64,000 bases of DNA from Peribacillus kribbensis DSM 17871 (lineage in GTDB: Bacteria; Bacillota; Bacilli; Bacillales; DSM-1321), in the NCBI RefSeq assembly GCF_000430765.1, contig NZ_AUMQ01000035.1, positions 1 to 64,000 of the forward strand, read 5' to 3'. Made by a program: the position numbers and the translations under genes. Positions within the stretch are counted from its first letter, which is position 1. Every line of letters starts with the position of its first letter. The notes under the pieces were generated by a model. That model worked only from the letters and a program-made list of their open reading frames with translations. It did no database searches and was not told where the DNA came from. Below are positions 52,238 through 61,375 of the stretch, in pieces.

Positions 52238-52253
52238 TGCAGCTTTTTTTTTT
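52225..52253 (+). terminator. Terminator of gltT
   Basis: AAAGCTGC/GCAGCTTT with loop TTAAT and nine T residues. It overlaps the last codons of gltT. Confidence 0.85.
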
Positions 52254-52371
52254 CGTCTTGGGAGTTTCATGCGGGGTCTGACCACATTTCCCGGCTCCTT
52301 TCAGAAACTGTCTTTGCCGTTTATTTTTGATACAATAAAGGATAGACAAGAAAAATTAGGGAGCTAAAAGT

Positions 52372-53244
52372 ATGGAATATATGATTCTTTATATCTTGCT
52401 TGGTGCGGTGATAGGGGTCATGTCGGGGATGTTCGGCATCGGCGGCGGCTTGTTCCTTACGCCGATTCTCCTTCTGACAGGCGTACCGCCGGTGGAAGCC
52501 ATCACGACAAGTCTTTTTTATACGATGGGCACCTCGATTTCGGGAATGGCCGGACACCTGCGGGCTAAAAATACCAATGTCCGGAATTCAATCATCATTG
52601 GAATCATAGGTGTGGCAGGAACTCAAGTGGCGCAGCCCCTGGTCCTCTTATCGGAAAAAAGAGGCTATGATGATACCATTATTCCGCTTCTCTACATCGT
52701 TCTGCTGCTGTATTTTGCCTATTCCATGCTGAATAAGGGGAAAAAATCGCAAGCTGGAGCCGATCCTTCAGGAAGGAACCGTTCCATCTGGAGCCTGGTC
52801 CTAATTGGATTTACCGGCGGCTTTGTTTCTTCTGCCCTCGGAGTGGGAGGAGGATTCATCATCGTCCCGCTGCTGATTTCCATTTACGGAGAGAGTGCCA
52901 AACGTGCGGTAGGCACGAGCATTGTAGGTGTTCTCATGATTGTGACGGCGGGTTTCATCGGCTATGCGTTCAATGTTCATTTTGATCTGAAGCTTGCGAT
53001 CGTCCTGCTTGCCGGCGGATTGATCGGGGCACAGGGCGGTGTCAAAGTCACAAACTATTTTACAAGCAATGAAATTAAATTCATGCTGGGTCTGCTTTAT
53101 TTATTCACAACAGTCAGCGTCGCCTTGAAGCTGTTCAACCAGAGTATTGCAGGACTTGGCATCATCACTCTGTTCACCTTATACGTATTCATACGAATCT
53201 TAATCAGGATGTTCTCTAAAACAAAGATCAGGGAAAATGAATAG
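52372..53244 (+). CDS. TSUP-family sulfite/sulfonate exporter (TauE/SafE)
   Basis: The 290-residue protein has about eight membrane segments in two similar halves, each with the family's glycine motif: MSGMFGIGGGLFLTPILLL (residues 18-36) and SALGVGGGFIIVPLLISI (near 157-174). TSUP proteins move sulfite, sulfoacetate or related organic anions across the membrane. AGGGAG precedes the ATG. No sulfur gene lies beside it, so the substrate is open. Confidence 0.88.
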   Translation: MEYMILYILLGAVIGVMSGMFGIGGGLFLTPILLLTGVPPVEAITTSLFYTMGTSISGMAGHLRAKNTNVRNSIIIGIIGVAGTQVAQPLVLLSEKRGYDDTIIPLLYIVLLLYFAYSMLNKGKKSQAGADPSGRNRSIWSLVLIGFTGGFVSSALGVGGGFIIVPLLISIYGESAKRAVGTSIVGVLMIVTAGFIGYAFNVHFDLKLAIVLLAGGLIGAQGGVKVTNYFTSNEIKFMLGLLYLFTTVSVALKLFNQSIAGLGIITLFTLYVFIRILIRMFSKTKIRENE

Positions 53245-53278
53245 GGCTGGGATAGTGGATGAATGAGCTTTTTGAGGG

Positions 53279-53324
53279 CTGCAGGCAAACTTGATGAAGA
53301 CCCGAGTGTGCCTGCAGTTTTTTG
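53279..53324 (+). terminator. Terminator of the TSUP gene
   Basis: CTGCAGGCAAACT pairs with GTGTGCCTGCAG around a loop of about 20 bases; six T residues follow. Confidence 0.75.
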
Positions 53325-53382
53325 TTGTCCAAGTGCGGATTCAAGCTAAATGTAAAGGCTGATTTCCTTGAAATCGAAACTA

Positions 53383-54261
53383 TTAAGGAAGCTTAAATCC
53401 CTTTAAAAATTCAAGGAAATGCTTCTGAATGGAATGGGGATATTTCATGATGACGTAGGTGCGGGCCGTGGGGAGCTGGAAAAGGTCGAACTTGACCTCA
53501 AGAAATCTTCTTTCAAATAATTCTCTTCTTACTGTGGATAGTGGGAGAAATGAGATCCCCAGCCCTTCCTCTATAAACCGTTTGGTGACATGCACCTCTG
53601 AGACGACCATCGTCCTGATGTGAAACAGCCTGGTTACATTCCTCAGTAAATCCTCCCAGTACTCCGGATGATTATGGGTAATGACGAGTTCTCTTGATAA
53701 TACCTCTTCTGCATCGAGAGGGGGAGTTGTTTCATCTTCTCCGCCGTCATGAGGTGCAACCATGATGATTGGGTCATCATACAGAGGATTTGATGTAAGG
53801 TCAGGATGCTGGACATGAAGGCGTGATAATCCCATATCGGCTTTTCCTGACAGAACCTCGCCTGCAATATCCTTAGATTCCAGTACCCTGACTTCAATAT
53901 CAATATCAGGATACATGCTCATATACCTTTTTAAAATGACTCCCATGATGGAAGCAGCGATCAGGGGAGATATTGCGAGAGTGAGCTTCCTTGAAAATCC
54001 TTGTTTGATTTTATCCAATTCTTCCATACCTTTTGCGTGTGCCTCGACAACTCCGCGTGCGTGGGGCAAAAACCTTCTGCCTTCCTCTGTCAGCAGCACC
54101 CTCCGGCCGCTGCGCTCAAATAACTGCGTCCCGGTTTCATCTTCAAGCAGTTTGATATGTACGCTGACGGTCGGCTGTGAAAGAAATAATTCTTCAGCTG
54201 TCTGCCTGAAATTTTCAAAGCGTGCCGCAGCTAAGAAGGTTTGCAGCCATTTTATGTTCAT
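53383..54261 (-). CDS. citR: LysR-family regulator, probably of citA
   Basis: LysR-type regulators bind between themselves and the gene they control. The 292-residue protein has the N-terminal HTH (MNIKWLQTFLAAARFENFRQ, then SQPTVSVHIKLLEDETGTQL, residues 1-60) and a ligand-binding domain with LTLAISPLIAASIMG, VLSGKADMGLSR and GLGISFLPLSTV. The ATG at 54261 follows AGGTAAT. It is divergent from a citrate synthase gene, which is the CitR/CitA arrangement of B. subtilis, so the name rests on context and type. Confidence 0.8.
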   Translation of the reverse strand: MNIKWLQTFLAAARFENFRQTAEELFLSQPTVSVHIKLLEDETGTQLFERSGRRVLLTEEGRRFLPHARGVVEAHAKGMEELDKIKQGFSRKLTLAISPLIAASIMGVILKRYMSMYPDIDIEVRVLESKDIAGEVLSGKADMGLSRLHVQHPDLTSNPLYDDPIIMVAPHDGGEDETTPPLDAEEVLSRELVITHNHPEYWEDLLRNVTRLFHIRTMVVSEVHVTKRFIEEGLGISFLPLSTVRRELFERRFLEVKFDLFQLPTARTYVIMKYPHSIQKHFLEFLKGFKLP

Positions 54262-54273
54262 ATTACCTGCTCC

Positions 54274-54294
54274 TTGATTAAAATGTGTAATCAA
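54274..54294. promoter_or_regulatory. Candidate CitR operator
   Basis: TTGATTA and TAATCAA form a perfect 7-base inverted repeat with a 7-base gap, in the form T-N11-A that LysR regulators use. It lies in the citR/citA divergent region, 13 bases before citR. A TATAAT for citA stands at 54337-54342. Confidence 0.6.
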
Positions 54295-54367
54295 AAAACG
54301 CTAAAAGATTCATTATTGTTAATTGATTATATCAAATATAATGAAAATTAAGAAAGGGGATAGGGAC

Positions 54368-55468
54368 ATGATTACAAAAGGATTAAAGGGAATAGCAGCG
54401 GCGGAAACATCTATCAGCTATATAGACGGGGAGAAAGGGAAGCTTGTTTATCGAGGGTATGATGCCAAGTATCTTGCGTTGAATAAAAGCTTTGAGGAGG
54501 TCAGCTTCATCCTTTGGCATGGAAGATTTCCGGATGCCAGCGAGCTTTCAGAGCTGAAACAGAAAATGAAGGAATACAGGAAGATTCCTTCTTATGTTCA
54601 GAGGATCCTGGAAGATCTTCCGTCCAACATGAACTTGATGGAGGCGCTTCGTACAGCTGTTTCAGCTCTCGGAACAGACGAGTTTGGCTGGAACGGGACT
54701 GTGGAGCAGGCTGTACAGTTAACCTCGATCCTTCCCTCTTTGATTGCATTCCGGTATAGGCTTATGTCCGGTGAAAAGCCTGTTTCACCGCTTGACCATT
54801 TACATCATGCAGAAAACTACCTGTATATGCTGACAGGAGGAGAGCCGCAGCCTGTGCATGCCAGAGCTCTTGAAGCCTATATGATTTTAACGATGGAGCA
54901 TGGGATGAATGCATCCACCTTTGCGGCAAGGGTCATCTCTTCTACAGAGTCTGATATGGTATCTGCCCTTACCGGGGCATTAGGGGCTATGAAAGGCCCC
55001 CTTCACGGAGGGGCTCCAAGCGGGGTTACTGCCATGCTGGATCAGATAGGAAAAAAAGAAAACGCAGAAGGCTGGCTGAGAAACAAACTGGCAAAAAATG
55101 AGCGGATTATGGGTTTCGGCCATCGTGTTTATAAAACCCATGATCCCCGGGCACAGGCATTGAGTAACATCACCAGGTCCATCGGGAAGGATGATAAATG
55201 GCTGGATTTGGCAGGCTATGTGGAAGAGGTGGCCATAAAGCTGTTAGATGAATACAAGCCGGGCAGAAAGCTATACACCAATGTAGAGTTTTATGCAGCT
55301 GCCGTCATGAAATCAATCGAGATGCATGAAGAATTATTTACCCCTACTTTTTCAGCAGGACGCACTGCCGGCTGGACGGCCCATATCTTAGAGCAGGGAG
55401 AGGATAATACCCTCTACCGGCCTGAGGCTATCTATAAAGGAGTCTTTACAGATATTGTTCGAAAATAG
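54368..55468 (+). CDS. citA: Citrate synthase (minor, CitA type)
   Basis: Citrate synthase condenses oxaloacetate and acetyl-CoA. The 366-residue protein has the catalytic His in EHGMNASTFAARV (near 180), the second in GFGHRVYKTHDPRA (near 255) and the Asp in NVEFYAAAV (in place near 305, D replaced by E in the NV-D/E-F-Y motif). The length equals that of B. subtilis CitA, and the divergent LysR gene supports CitA over the main enzyme CitZ. The ATG at 54368 follows AAGGGGATAGGG. Confidence 0.88.
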   Translation: MITKGLKGIAAAETSISYIDGEKGKLVYRGYDAKYLALNKSFEEVSFILWHGRFPDASELSELKQKMKEYRKIPSYVQRILEDLPSNMNLMEALRTAVSALGTDEFGWNGTVEQAVQLTSILPSLIAFRYRLMSGEKPVSPLDHLHHAENYLYMLTGGEPQPVHARALEAYMILTMEHGMNASTFAARVISSTESDMVSALTGALGAMKGPLHGGAPSGVTAMLDQIGKKENAEGWLRNKLAKNERIMGFGHRVYKTHDPRAQALSNITRSIGKDDKWLDLAGYVEEVAIKLLDEYKPGRKLYTNVEFYAAAVMKSIEMHEELFTPTFSAGRTAGWTAHILEQGEDNTLYRPEAIYKGVFTDIVRK

Positions 55469-55477
55469 GTGAAATTA

Positions 55478-55505
55478 AAAAGGATGACCTCTGGCCATCC
55501 TTTAT
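55478..55505. terminator. Bidirectional terminator between citA and the phosphatase gene
   Basis: AAAAGGATG.CC pairs with GG.CATCCTTT around a short loop. The minus strand has TTTTTAATTT after it, so it serves the converging phosphatase gene best. Confidence 0.7.
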
Positions 55506-56119
55506 GATGTGGGATCCAGGTGGGAAATATCTCCTTGAAAGACGATTTTTGCTTCTCCGTCCTGGACTTCAAGCTTAGATAAGCTGGTATTAAGCAGAGG
55601 CTGCTGATGAAATACATGTTCAAGAGGTATCTCTTTAATATAAGACAGCAAAACCCGCAAAAAGATGGAGTGGGATACAAGTAAAATCGTCCCGGAAACA
55701 TGTTTGTCTACAATCTTGTTCCATGCTTCCTCCGCTCTCTTATAGACATCGGGAAATTGTTCCCCGAGCTTTCGTGAATATAAATGCGGAGTATCCCAGA
55801 ATGCCTGGACCTCCGGACCATATTGCTCCATCACCTCTGATTTTGTCCGTCCCTCCCAGTCTCCAAAGTGCATTTCACGCAAAAGGTCGTCTTTGATAAT
55901 TGGGATCGGCCTGTCACCTACAATCAGTTCAGCGGTATGGTAAGCCCTTTTACTCGAGCTGGAATAGACCATTTGAATCGGCTCATCCTTAAGACGGCTT
56001 TGGAGGCGGAGTGCTCCTTGGATGCCTTCCTGAGTCAGTTCTCCATTGCCCCGGCCCTGCCATCTTGACTGCTCATTCCATTCAGTTTTACCATGCCTTA
56101 CGAGATAGACAGTTAGCAA
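55502..56119 (-). CDS. Histidine phosphatase family protein (phosphoglycerate mutase-like)
   Basis: The 205-residue protein has the RHG phosphatase motif LVRHGKTEWN with the phospho-histidine near residue 8, the conserved arginine in SSKRAYHTAE, the E in LREMHFGDWEG, and the second His in LVSHSIFLRVLL near 149. Such enzymes act on a range of small phosphates. A TTG at 56119 is preferred as start because AGGGAG lies eight bases upstream; a GTG at 56128 overlaps that site. The 460 bases before the next gene contain no clear gene. Confidence 0.83.
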   Translation of the reverse strand: MLTVYLVRHGKTEWNEQSRWQGRGNGELTQEGIQGALRLQSRLKDEPIQMVYSSSSKRAYHTAELIVGDRPIPIIKDDLLREMHFGDWEGRTKSEVMEQYGPEVQAFWDTPHLYSRKLGEQFPDVYKRAEEAWNKIVDKHVSGTILLVSHSIFLRVLLSYIKEIPLEHVFHQQPLLNTSLSKLEVQDGEAKIVFQGDISHLDPTS

Positions 56120-56402
56120 AAAATCCACTCCCTAAGAAAATGAAGAAAAAAACTGTGAAAAAATATGAAACAAAAGGAACAGTAAACTGTCTATATTATA
56201 GATTGTTTTCCATTCTTGTATATCTTCTTTTGCCGGCATAGCCTGGATCTTCTAAATCCAGGCAATTCATAGGTGTTAAGGTCTAGAACAAGTGAATAAA
56301 AACAATTTATTTGTAAACACATTGTAACCTTTTTCACAAGGTTTTGGGCTATAATAGTAAATGCTACCTATCTTAAGATAATTTTTAATTGAGGATTGGA
56401 GT

Positions 56403-56529
56403 ATGCTTTATACTGCTCGAAATGGTTGAATCCATAAAAAATGCCTATTATGACGATAAAGAGCACTCTACATATTTTACCTATACTTTTTATACTAATA
56501 GATTTTTCGATTCTACGGGTATATTATGA
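56403..56529 (+). other. Possible short reading frames in the leader of the 56.6 kb gene
   Basis: After a TATAAT at 56352-56357 and GGAG at 56396, an ATG at 56403 opens an 8-codon frame, and an ATG at 56422 opens a 35-codon frame that ends at 56529. Neither matches anything known, and the codon use is poor. They may be chance; the leader of about 230 bases is otherwise unremarkable. Confidence 0.2.
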
Positions 56530-56594
56530 ATGAGTGGATTTCTATTCCATTTACTTGCATTTAAGGCTGGCTATTGGTAACGGAGGTTAAATGA

Positions 56595-57362
56595 ATGAAA
56601 GTGGACACAAAAGAGTTACTATACCTTCATGTACAATCATCAGAAAAATTTGTCATCTCCTATGGCATGGACTTTAGGGAGTTTTCCCATGCTTTAACAG
56701 AAAATCTCCAAAATATCCTGCTGATTGAACATAAGTATGAGGATGGCGAATTTAATGTTAATACTCTGATGGATTATGTACCGGCTGAGGATCTTCCAAA
56801 TCTTTTAAAGCAGAATGTCAGCCAGTACCGGGATTTCTGCTGGATCGACTTCGAGGAAGCATCTGGCCTTGATGAACTTGATGGTCATGAAATTGCTGAA
56901 CTCCTTTACCTAGGGCACTGCAAAGCTCATCTCCGGCCGCCTTTCTATAACCAGCTGAACAATCGTTATGTTTATCTTGCTTATGATGATGGCTGGTTTA
57001 ACAAAGTTTATTACCGCTACATGGACTCTTTCTATGAAATGCTCGGAAACCTTCTGCCTCTAAAGCTGGAGCTGCTGAAAAAGGAAAGAACCCTGCTTGG
57101 GGGATGGAGGAAAAAAGCAGAATATGCTTCTTTTCCTGCAGGAAGCCTGAAGCAGCTGACCCCGATGCTGGTCGAGGGAGCAGCCATATCCTTCAAGAAA
57201 ATGCTGTCCACAAGAGCCAAGATCGAAATTCCTGTCTGGGTGCTGGGGGATTTCGTTAATATGGATGATATGAATGAAGAATACCAAGCGCTTGAAAGCC
57301 GGCCTTCGGATGCTCTATTAGTATATAACCGCAAGTCCAGGGAATGGACCGTAGAAAAGTAA
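56595..57362 (+). CDS. Conserved protein of unknown function
   Basis: I recognise this as a protein type seen in Bacillus relatives but not its function. The 255-residue soluble protein has no signal peptide or membrane segment. Notable stretches are ELLYLHVQSSEKFVISYGMD (7-26), FCWIDFEEASGLDELDGHEI (near 86), AELLYLGHCKAHLRPPFYNQ (near 106) and RYVYLAYDDGWFNKVYYRYM. These are aromatic-rich and look structured. AACGGAGG precedes the ATG. Some relatives carry a misleading transporter name that the sequence does not support. It is a single gene with its own terminator. Confidence 0.75.
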   Translation: MKVDTKELLYLHVQSSEKFVISYGMDFREFSHALTENLQNILLIEHKYEDGEFNVNTLMDYVPAEDLPNLLKQNVSQYRDFCWIDFEEASGLDELDGHEIAELLYLGHCKAHLRPPFYNQLNNRYVYLAYDDGWFNKVYYRYMDSFYEMLGNLLPLKLELLKKERTLLGGWRKKAEYASFPAGSLKQLTPMLVEGAAISFKKMLSTRAKIEIPVWVLGDFVNMDDMNEEYQALESRPSDALLVYNRKSREWTVEK

Positions 57363-57404
57363 AAAAATCGCAAGCCTGAAAAAATGGCCTGCGATTTTTT
57401 GTTT
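57363..57404. terminator. Terminator after the unknown gene
   Basis: AAAAAATCGCAAGCC pairs with GGCCTGCGATTTTTT around loop TGAAAAAAT. A- and T-runs on both sides allow use in both directions. Confidence 0.85.
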
Positions 57405-57420
57405 TCATGCAAATAAGCGG

Positions 57421-58314
57421 TTATTCCTCAGGATAATAGGGATTCAGATGGATGAGGACCTCATCGATATTATCATATTTATCAATGAGTGCATTCCTGA
57501 TTTCCCTGGTAAGATCATGTCCCTCCTTGATGGTTTTATCATGATCTACGGAGATGCGGACATCTACAAGGATATAATGTCCATGCTCCCGGGCACGGAT
57601 TTTATCCAGTCTCCTAACATCTTTATAGCTGAGGATGACATCAATATACTTATGCAGGAGTTCCGAATTTACATTCCGTTCAAGCAGAATGTCGAATGCT
57701 TCCTTGAGCATTTCCTGTGCAATTCTAAAAATAAGGAAGGCTACGAACAAGCTGGCGACTTTATCTCCATATAAGAGGATATGTATATGCAGCTTCTCTC
57801 CCAGGATGGAAAGAAATACTCCCGCTGCAGCCGCAATCGACGCGACAATATCAGCCTTGTGGTCAAAAGCTATGGCCTCAATGGCCTTGCTGTTAAATTG
57901 TTTTGAAACCTTAAGCGAATATCTGTATAACAGTTCTTTGGCTGCAAAGGAAAACAGGGCCACCCAGACTGCGATAAGGCTTGGCGTTTCAATCGGATGG
58001 AAAAAGCCGATAACCGATTCGTACATCACATAAAAAGATACAATAAGAAGAACAATTCCCACGATGCCTGAAACAATGACTTCTGCTTTTCCGTGGCCGT
58101 AAGGGTGATCTTCATCAGCGGGCTTATTAGCAATCTTTATAACTAACAGGACGATGACTGATGCAAAAACATCCGCTGCGGAGTGGATTCCATCAGCAAA
58201 TACCGCATCAGAATGTGCAAAAAGCCCCACAATGATCTTTCCAAGTGTGAGGATAATATTGCTCCATACACTGATCCATGCCACTTTCTTAGCAATTGCC
58301 TCTCTAGCTCCCAA
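57421..58314 (-). CDS. Cation diffusion facilitator family metal exporter
   Basis: CDF proteins export divalent metals in exchange for protons. The 297-residue protein has six membrane segments in its first 200 residues, the metal site HSDAVFADGIHSAADVFAS (near 34-52, with D-x3-D in helix II) and FDHKADIVAS in helix V (H-x2-x-D), the DHPYGHGKAE loop, and a cytoplasmic C-terminal domain with HGHYILVDVRISVDHDKT. The TTG at 58314 is preferred because AGAGG lies eight bases upstream; GTG 58323 and TTG 58335 are alternatives. Manganese or zinc are possible substrates. Confidence 0.88.
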   Translation of the reverse strand: MGAREAIAKKVAWISVWSNIILTLGKIIVGLFAHSDAVFADGIHSAADVFASVIVLLVIKIANKPADEDHPYGHGKAEVIVSGIVGIVLLIVSFYVMYESVIGFFHPIETPSLIAVWVALFSFAAKELLYRYSLKVSKQFNSKAIEAIAFDHKADIVASIAAAAGVFLSILGEKLHIHILLYGDKVASLFVAFLIFRIAQEMLKEAFDILLERNVNSELLHKYIDVILSYKDVRRLDKIRAREHGHYILVDVRISVDHDKTIKEGHDLTREIRNALIDKYDNIDEVLIHLNPYYPEE

Positions 58315-58343
58315 TTCTTTCACCTCTAAAAACAATCTTTAGC

Positions 58344-58371
58344 TATCGTAACAAACCCATCTTTGGTGGGT
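58344..58371. other. Hairpin in the leader of the CDF gene
   Basis: AACCCATC...GGTGGGT (58354-58371) gives a GC-rich stem upstream of the CDF start; read on the minus strand it is followed by TTGTTA. It could be an attenuator. No known manganese riboswitch sequence is seen. The rest of 58315-58660 shows nothing else recognisable. Confidence 0.3.
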
Positions 58372-58663
58372 CTAGAGCAAAGTTGTTAGTTTTAACTTAG
58401 TCTTTTGGTCCGGGGAAAATTTTTTTAGAGCATTCAGATCTGGGGACACTCCCAGCCTTTTTAATTCGAAAGCCAGGATGGCTGACTCTATTGCAAGCAA
58501 ATAGAGCGAGTAGTTGTTTTATCCAATATATGTATGGTCAGGCTATTCGTTCAAATGAGGTCTGTCTTTTGCCTTTGTATTTTTCTCTGTTTTTTAGTGT
58601 GTTAAACAAAAACATGAAATAAAAATCGGCAGTGATGACAGGGAGGGAGATATCGTTTATGAT

Positions 58664-58681
58664 CTAACTAACGATAGTTAG
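58664..58681. promoter_or_regulatory. Candidate operator of the TetR regulator
   Basis: CTAACTA and TAGTTAG form a perfect inverted repeat around ACGA, directly upstream of the tetR-type gene. TetR regulators bind sites of this size and often control their own operon. Confidence 0.65.
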
Positions 58682-58701
58682 GGAATGGAGGAGCTGATTG
58701 T

Positions 58702-59286
58702 ATGGTTTCAACCGTCGATAAAATTAAAGAAGCCGGTCTGATATTGTTTGCCGAGCAGGGATATGAGGGAACTGCTCTTTCGGAAATTGCAGGGAGAGTC
58801 GGAATTAAGGCACCTTCCATTTACGCTCATTTTGCCTCTAAACAGGATTTATATCTCTCCATACTCCGGGATATTGTATATAAAGAAATGGACACCATAA
58901 AAAACCTTTTGGAGAGTGGAACTGATAAAAGTATAGAAGAAAGCCTGAAATCCCTGTTTTACCATCTGACAAATCTTGCGGGAGCCACGCCCCAGGTTTT
59001 GTTTTATAAAAGAGCGGTCTTTCTGCCTCCAAAAGATTTAAGCCGGCAGATTAAAGAGGAGATTATTCATTTTGAAGAATTATCTGCCGGTTATCTTCAC
59101 AGTATCTTTTCAAAGGGAATGAAGGAGAAAACCATTCGGGAAATGGGTACAAAAGTGCTTCACTCAAGCTTTTACTGTCTGCTGGATGGGTTGTTTTTTG
59201 AGCATCATCTATATGAACAGAATGAATTCATACAGAGGCGCAGCCTTGTCTGGAACTTTTTCTGGGATTCTATCAAAGAGAAGTAA
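58702..59286 (+). CDS. yvdT: TetR-family transcription regulator (YvdT type)
   Basis: The 194-residue protein has the TetR HTH at residues 6-50 (EAGLILFAEQGYEGTALSEI, then GIKAPSIYAHFASKQDLYLS) and a divergent helical ligand domain. GGAGGAG precedes the ATG at 58702. It is first in an operon with two small drug-efflux genes, the gene order of B. subtilis yvdT-yvdS-yvdR, and has a palindromic site in front. It is most likely the repressor of the pump. Confidence 0.82.
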   Translation: MVSTVDKIKEAGLILFAEQGYEGTALSEIAGRVGIKAPSIYAHFASKQDLYLSILRDIVYKEMDTIKNLLESGTDKSIEESLKSLFYHLTNLAGATPQVLFYKRAVFLPPKDLSRQIKEEIIHFEELSAGYLHSIFSKGMKEKTIREMGTKVLHSSFYCLLDGLFFEHHLYEQNEFIQRRSLVWNFFWDSIKEK

Positions 59287-59305
59287 ACATGGAGAGGTGA
59301 AGGTA

Positions 59306-59647
59306 ATGCCTTGGATGTATCTTGTATTGGCCGGTGCTTCGGAAGTGGTTTGGGCATTCGGGCTTAAACATTCCCATGGGTTTACCGAATGGAAGCCCAG
59401 TATCATTGCGGTGGTATTTATTCTTATCAGTTTTATTTTATTTTCTAAAGCAGCAGCTGCTATGCCGGTTGGAACGGCCTATGCGGTATTTACAGGCATT
59501 GGTGCTGCCAGCACGGTTATAGCAGGATTTATTCTGGGAGAGGAGATCAGTCTGCCGAAGATCGTTCTGCTGCTGCTTCTGTTTGCCGGCATTGTAGGAT
59601 TAAAGGCGACAACGAAGGATGAAGAAGCGGGGAGTGATCAAGTATGA
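59306..59647 (+). CDS. yvdS: Small multidrug resistance protein, subunit 1 (YvdS type)
   Basis: SMR pumps expel cationic drugs or guanidinium-like compounds with proton exchange. The 113-residue protein has four membrane helices and the key glutamate in ASEVVWAFGLKHSHGF (Glu13, helix 1), then AYAVFTGIGAASTVIAG in helix 3. The ATG at 59306 follows GGAGAGGTGAAGG. It overlaps the next gene by four bases, so the pair is made together and probably forms a heterodimer. Confidence 0.88.
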   Translation: MPWMYLVLAGASEVVWAFGLKHSHGFTEWKPSIIAVVFILISFILFSKAAAAMPVGTAYAVFTGIGAASTVIAGFILGEEISLPKIVLLLLLFAGIVGLKATTKDEEAGSDQV

Positions 59648-59964
59648 ACTGGCTGTATCTCGTTTTAGCGGGCTTTGGGGAGGTTGGTTTTGTCATGTTT
59701 ATGAAGCTGTCGAATGGCTTCAAAAACCGTTTATTCACCGTGCTGACCCTGCTCTCGGCCAGCCTCAGCCTGTATTTCCTCTCGCTTGCACTTAGAACCA
59801 TCCCTCTGGGCGTGGGCTATGCAATATGGACAGGAATCGGTGCTGCCGGCAGTGTTATCCTTGGCATGATCTTTTTTAAGGAACCCAGGGGATTCTTAAG
59901 GATTGTCTTTTTATTGCTGATTATTATCAGTGTGGCCGGCCTGAAATTAGCTGCACCGGAATAA
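59644..59964 (+). CDS. yvdR: Small multidrug resistance protein, subunit 2 (YvdR type)
   Basis: The partner SMR subunit, 106 residues with four helices. The essential glutamate is in GFGEVGFVMFMKLSNGF (Glu13) and helix 3 reads GYAIWTGIGAAGSVILGM. It starts inside the stop of the previous gene. Paired SMR genes of unequal sequence usually need each other for activity. Confidence 0.88.
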   Translation: MNWLYLVLAGFGEVGFVMFMKLSNGFKNRLFTVLTLLSASLSLYFLSLALRTIPLGVGYAIWTGIGAAGSVILGMIFFKEPRGFLRIVFLLLIIISVAGLKLAAPE

Positions 59965-60188
59965 GGAAAGAACAGGGCGCTTCGTCTCCTGTGTTTTCTG
60001 TTTTATTGGCTCTTTTTCTATCACAGGCCGGGCCCGCGCTTACATATACTAACACATAGATCAGGGAAGGTTTTTCAAGAATCTTATAAAAATACCTGTA
60101 AATAACATAAAATTAATGGCGTATCTTTTTTTCGTTTGTTTCGGAAAATGATACAATAGAATTTATGAAAGTAATTGGAGGTAGTATG

Positions 60189-61256
60189 ATGAAGACGAAA
60201 TTGGGCTTGCTTTACGGAGGAAAGTCTGCTGAACATAAAGTTTCCATGCAAACAGCAATGGCTGTTATTAAAGCATTGGATTTAAATAAATTTGACATTC
60301 ACCCGATTTACATAACGGAGGAAGGCAAGTGGGTCAGCGGGCCCCAGCTTACGGCTCCTGCAGAAAATATCCAGCAGCTTGAATTTAAAGAAGGCGGCAA
60401 TGAAGTTTCTCTTGATACTGCGCTGGCCATCAAAAAAGAGGACAGCGGTTTTGATGTTATTTTCCCTCTCCTCCACGGACCAAATGGGGAAGATGGCACG
60501 GTACAGGGAATGCTTGAATTATTGAATCTTCCTTATGTAGGGAATGGCGTCCTTGCGTCCTCAGCCGGGATGGATAAGGTTATCATGAAAAATATCTTTG
60601 CGCAGGCTGGCTTGCCGCAGGTGGGATATGTGTGGTTCATCAGGTCTCAATGGGAAAAGGACCCTGAAGCCGCCTATGAAGAGACAGAGGAAAAAATCGG
60701 ATATCCATGCTTTGTAAAACCGGCAAATCTGGGCTCAAGTGTCGGGATCAGCCGCTGTACCAGCCGCGAGGAGCTTTCCGCCGCTTACGCAGAAGCCTTC
60801 CAGTTTGACCGTAAAATCATTGTTGAAGCAGGTGTGAAAGCCCGTGAGATCGAATTGGGCGTCCTAGGCAATGACAATCCAGAATGCTCGGTTGCCGGTG
60901 AAATTGTACCGAAGACCGCCTTTTATGATTATAAAGCCAAGTATGAGGATGGAGATACAGCGATGGTGATTCCTGCTGAAATCGACCAGGAGACTTATGA
61001 TAAGCTGAAGGAGTATGCGATCACAGCGTTTAAATCCCTTGACTGCTCCGGCCTGGTACGTGCAGATTTCTTCTTGACTCATGAAGGGGAAATTTACATT
61101 AACGAAGTGAATACGATGCCTGGTTTTACTCCTTTCAGTATGTTCCCGCTTCTATGGAAGCACACCGGCGTTGATTATCCTGAGCTTATTGAAAAGCTGG
61201 TAGGATTGGCTGAAGAACGCTATGAAGAAAAGCAAAAGATTAAGTACACCTTTTAA
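60189..61256 (+). CDS. ddl: D-alanine--D-alanine ligase
   Basis: Ddl joins two D-alanines for the peptidoglycan precursor. The 355-residue ATP-grasp enzyme has [13 protein letters not shown] (N-terminal domain, residues 8-20), [16 protein letters not shown] near 97, the ATP-binding [14 protein letters not shown] near 177, and [17 protein letters not shown]-type [15 protein letters not shown] near 309. The ATG at 60189 is chosen because GGAGG lies seven bases upstream; the ATG three bases before is possible. A -10 (TACAAT, about 60152) precedes it. It is followed by murF. Confidence 0.96.
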   Translation: MKTKLGLLYGGKSAEHKVSMQTAMAVIKALDLNKFDIHPIYITEEGKWVSGPQLTAPAENIQQLEFKEGGNEVSLDTALAIKKEDSGFDVIFPLLHGPNGEDGTVQGMLELLNLPYVGNGVLASSAGMDKVIMKNIFAQAGLPQVGYVWFIRSQWEKDPEAAYEETEEKIGYPCFVKPANLGSSVGISRCTSREELSAAYAEAFQFDRKIIVEAGVKAREIELGVLGNDNPECSVAGEIVPKTAFYDYKAKYEDGDTAMVIPAEIDQETYDKLKEYAITAFKSLDCSGLVRADFFLTHEGEIYINEVNTMPGFTPFSMFPLLWKHTGVDYPELIEKLVGLAEERYEEKQKIKYTF

Positions 61257-61273
61257 TCCGGGTTCATGAGTCA

Positions 61274-61320
61274 TGTCAGGCAGGAGCGTTTACCTTTAAA
61301 GCAGCTTCTGCCTGTTTTTC
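61274..61320 (+). terminator. Possible terminator after ddl
   Basis: CAGGCAG at about 61278 pairs with CTGCCTG at 61308 around a long loop, followed by TTTTTC. It would separate ddl from murF in part. Confidence 0.55.
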
Positions 61321-61375
61321 ATACAGTGAGTGACTTGTATGTTTGTAAATTAAATGGGAGGCAGAGGATAGTTAC

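Noticed and set aside
58315-58660. A manganese (yybP-ykoY) riboswitch before the CDF exporter
   Set aside because: The conserved loop sequences of that class are not found on the minus strand; only an ordinary hairpin is seen.
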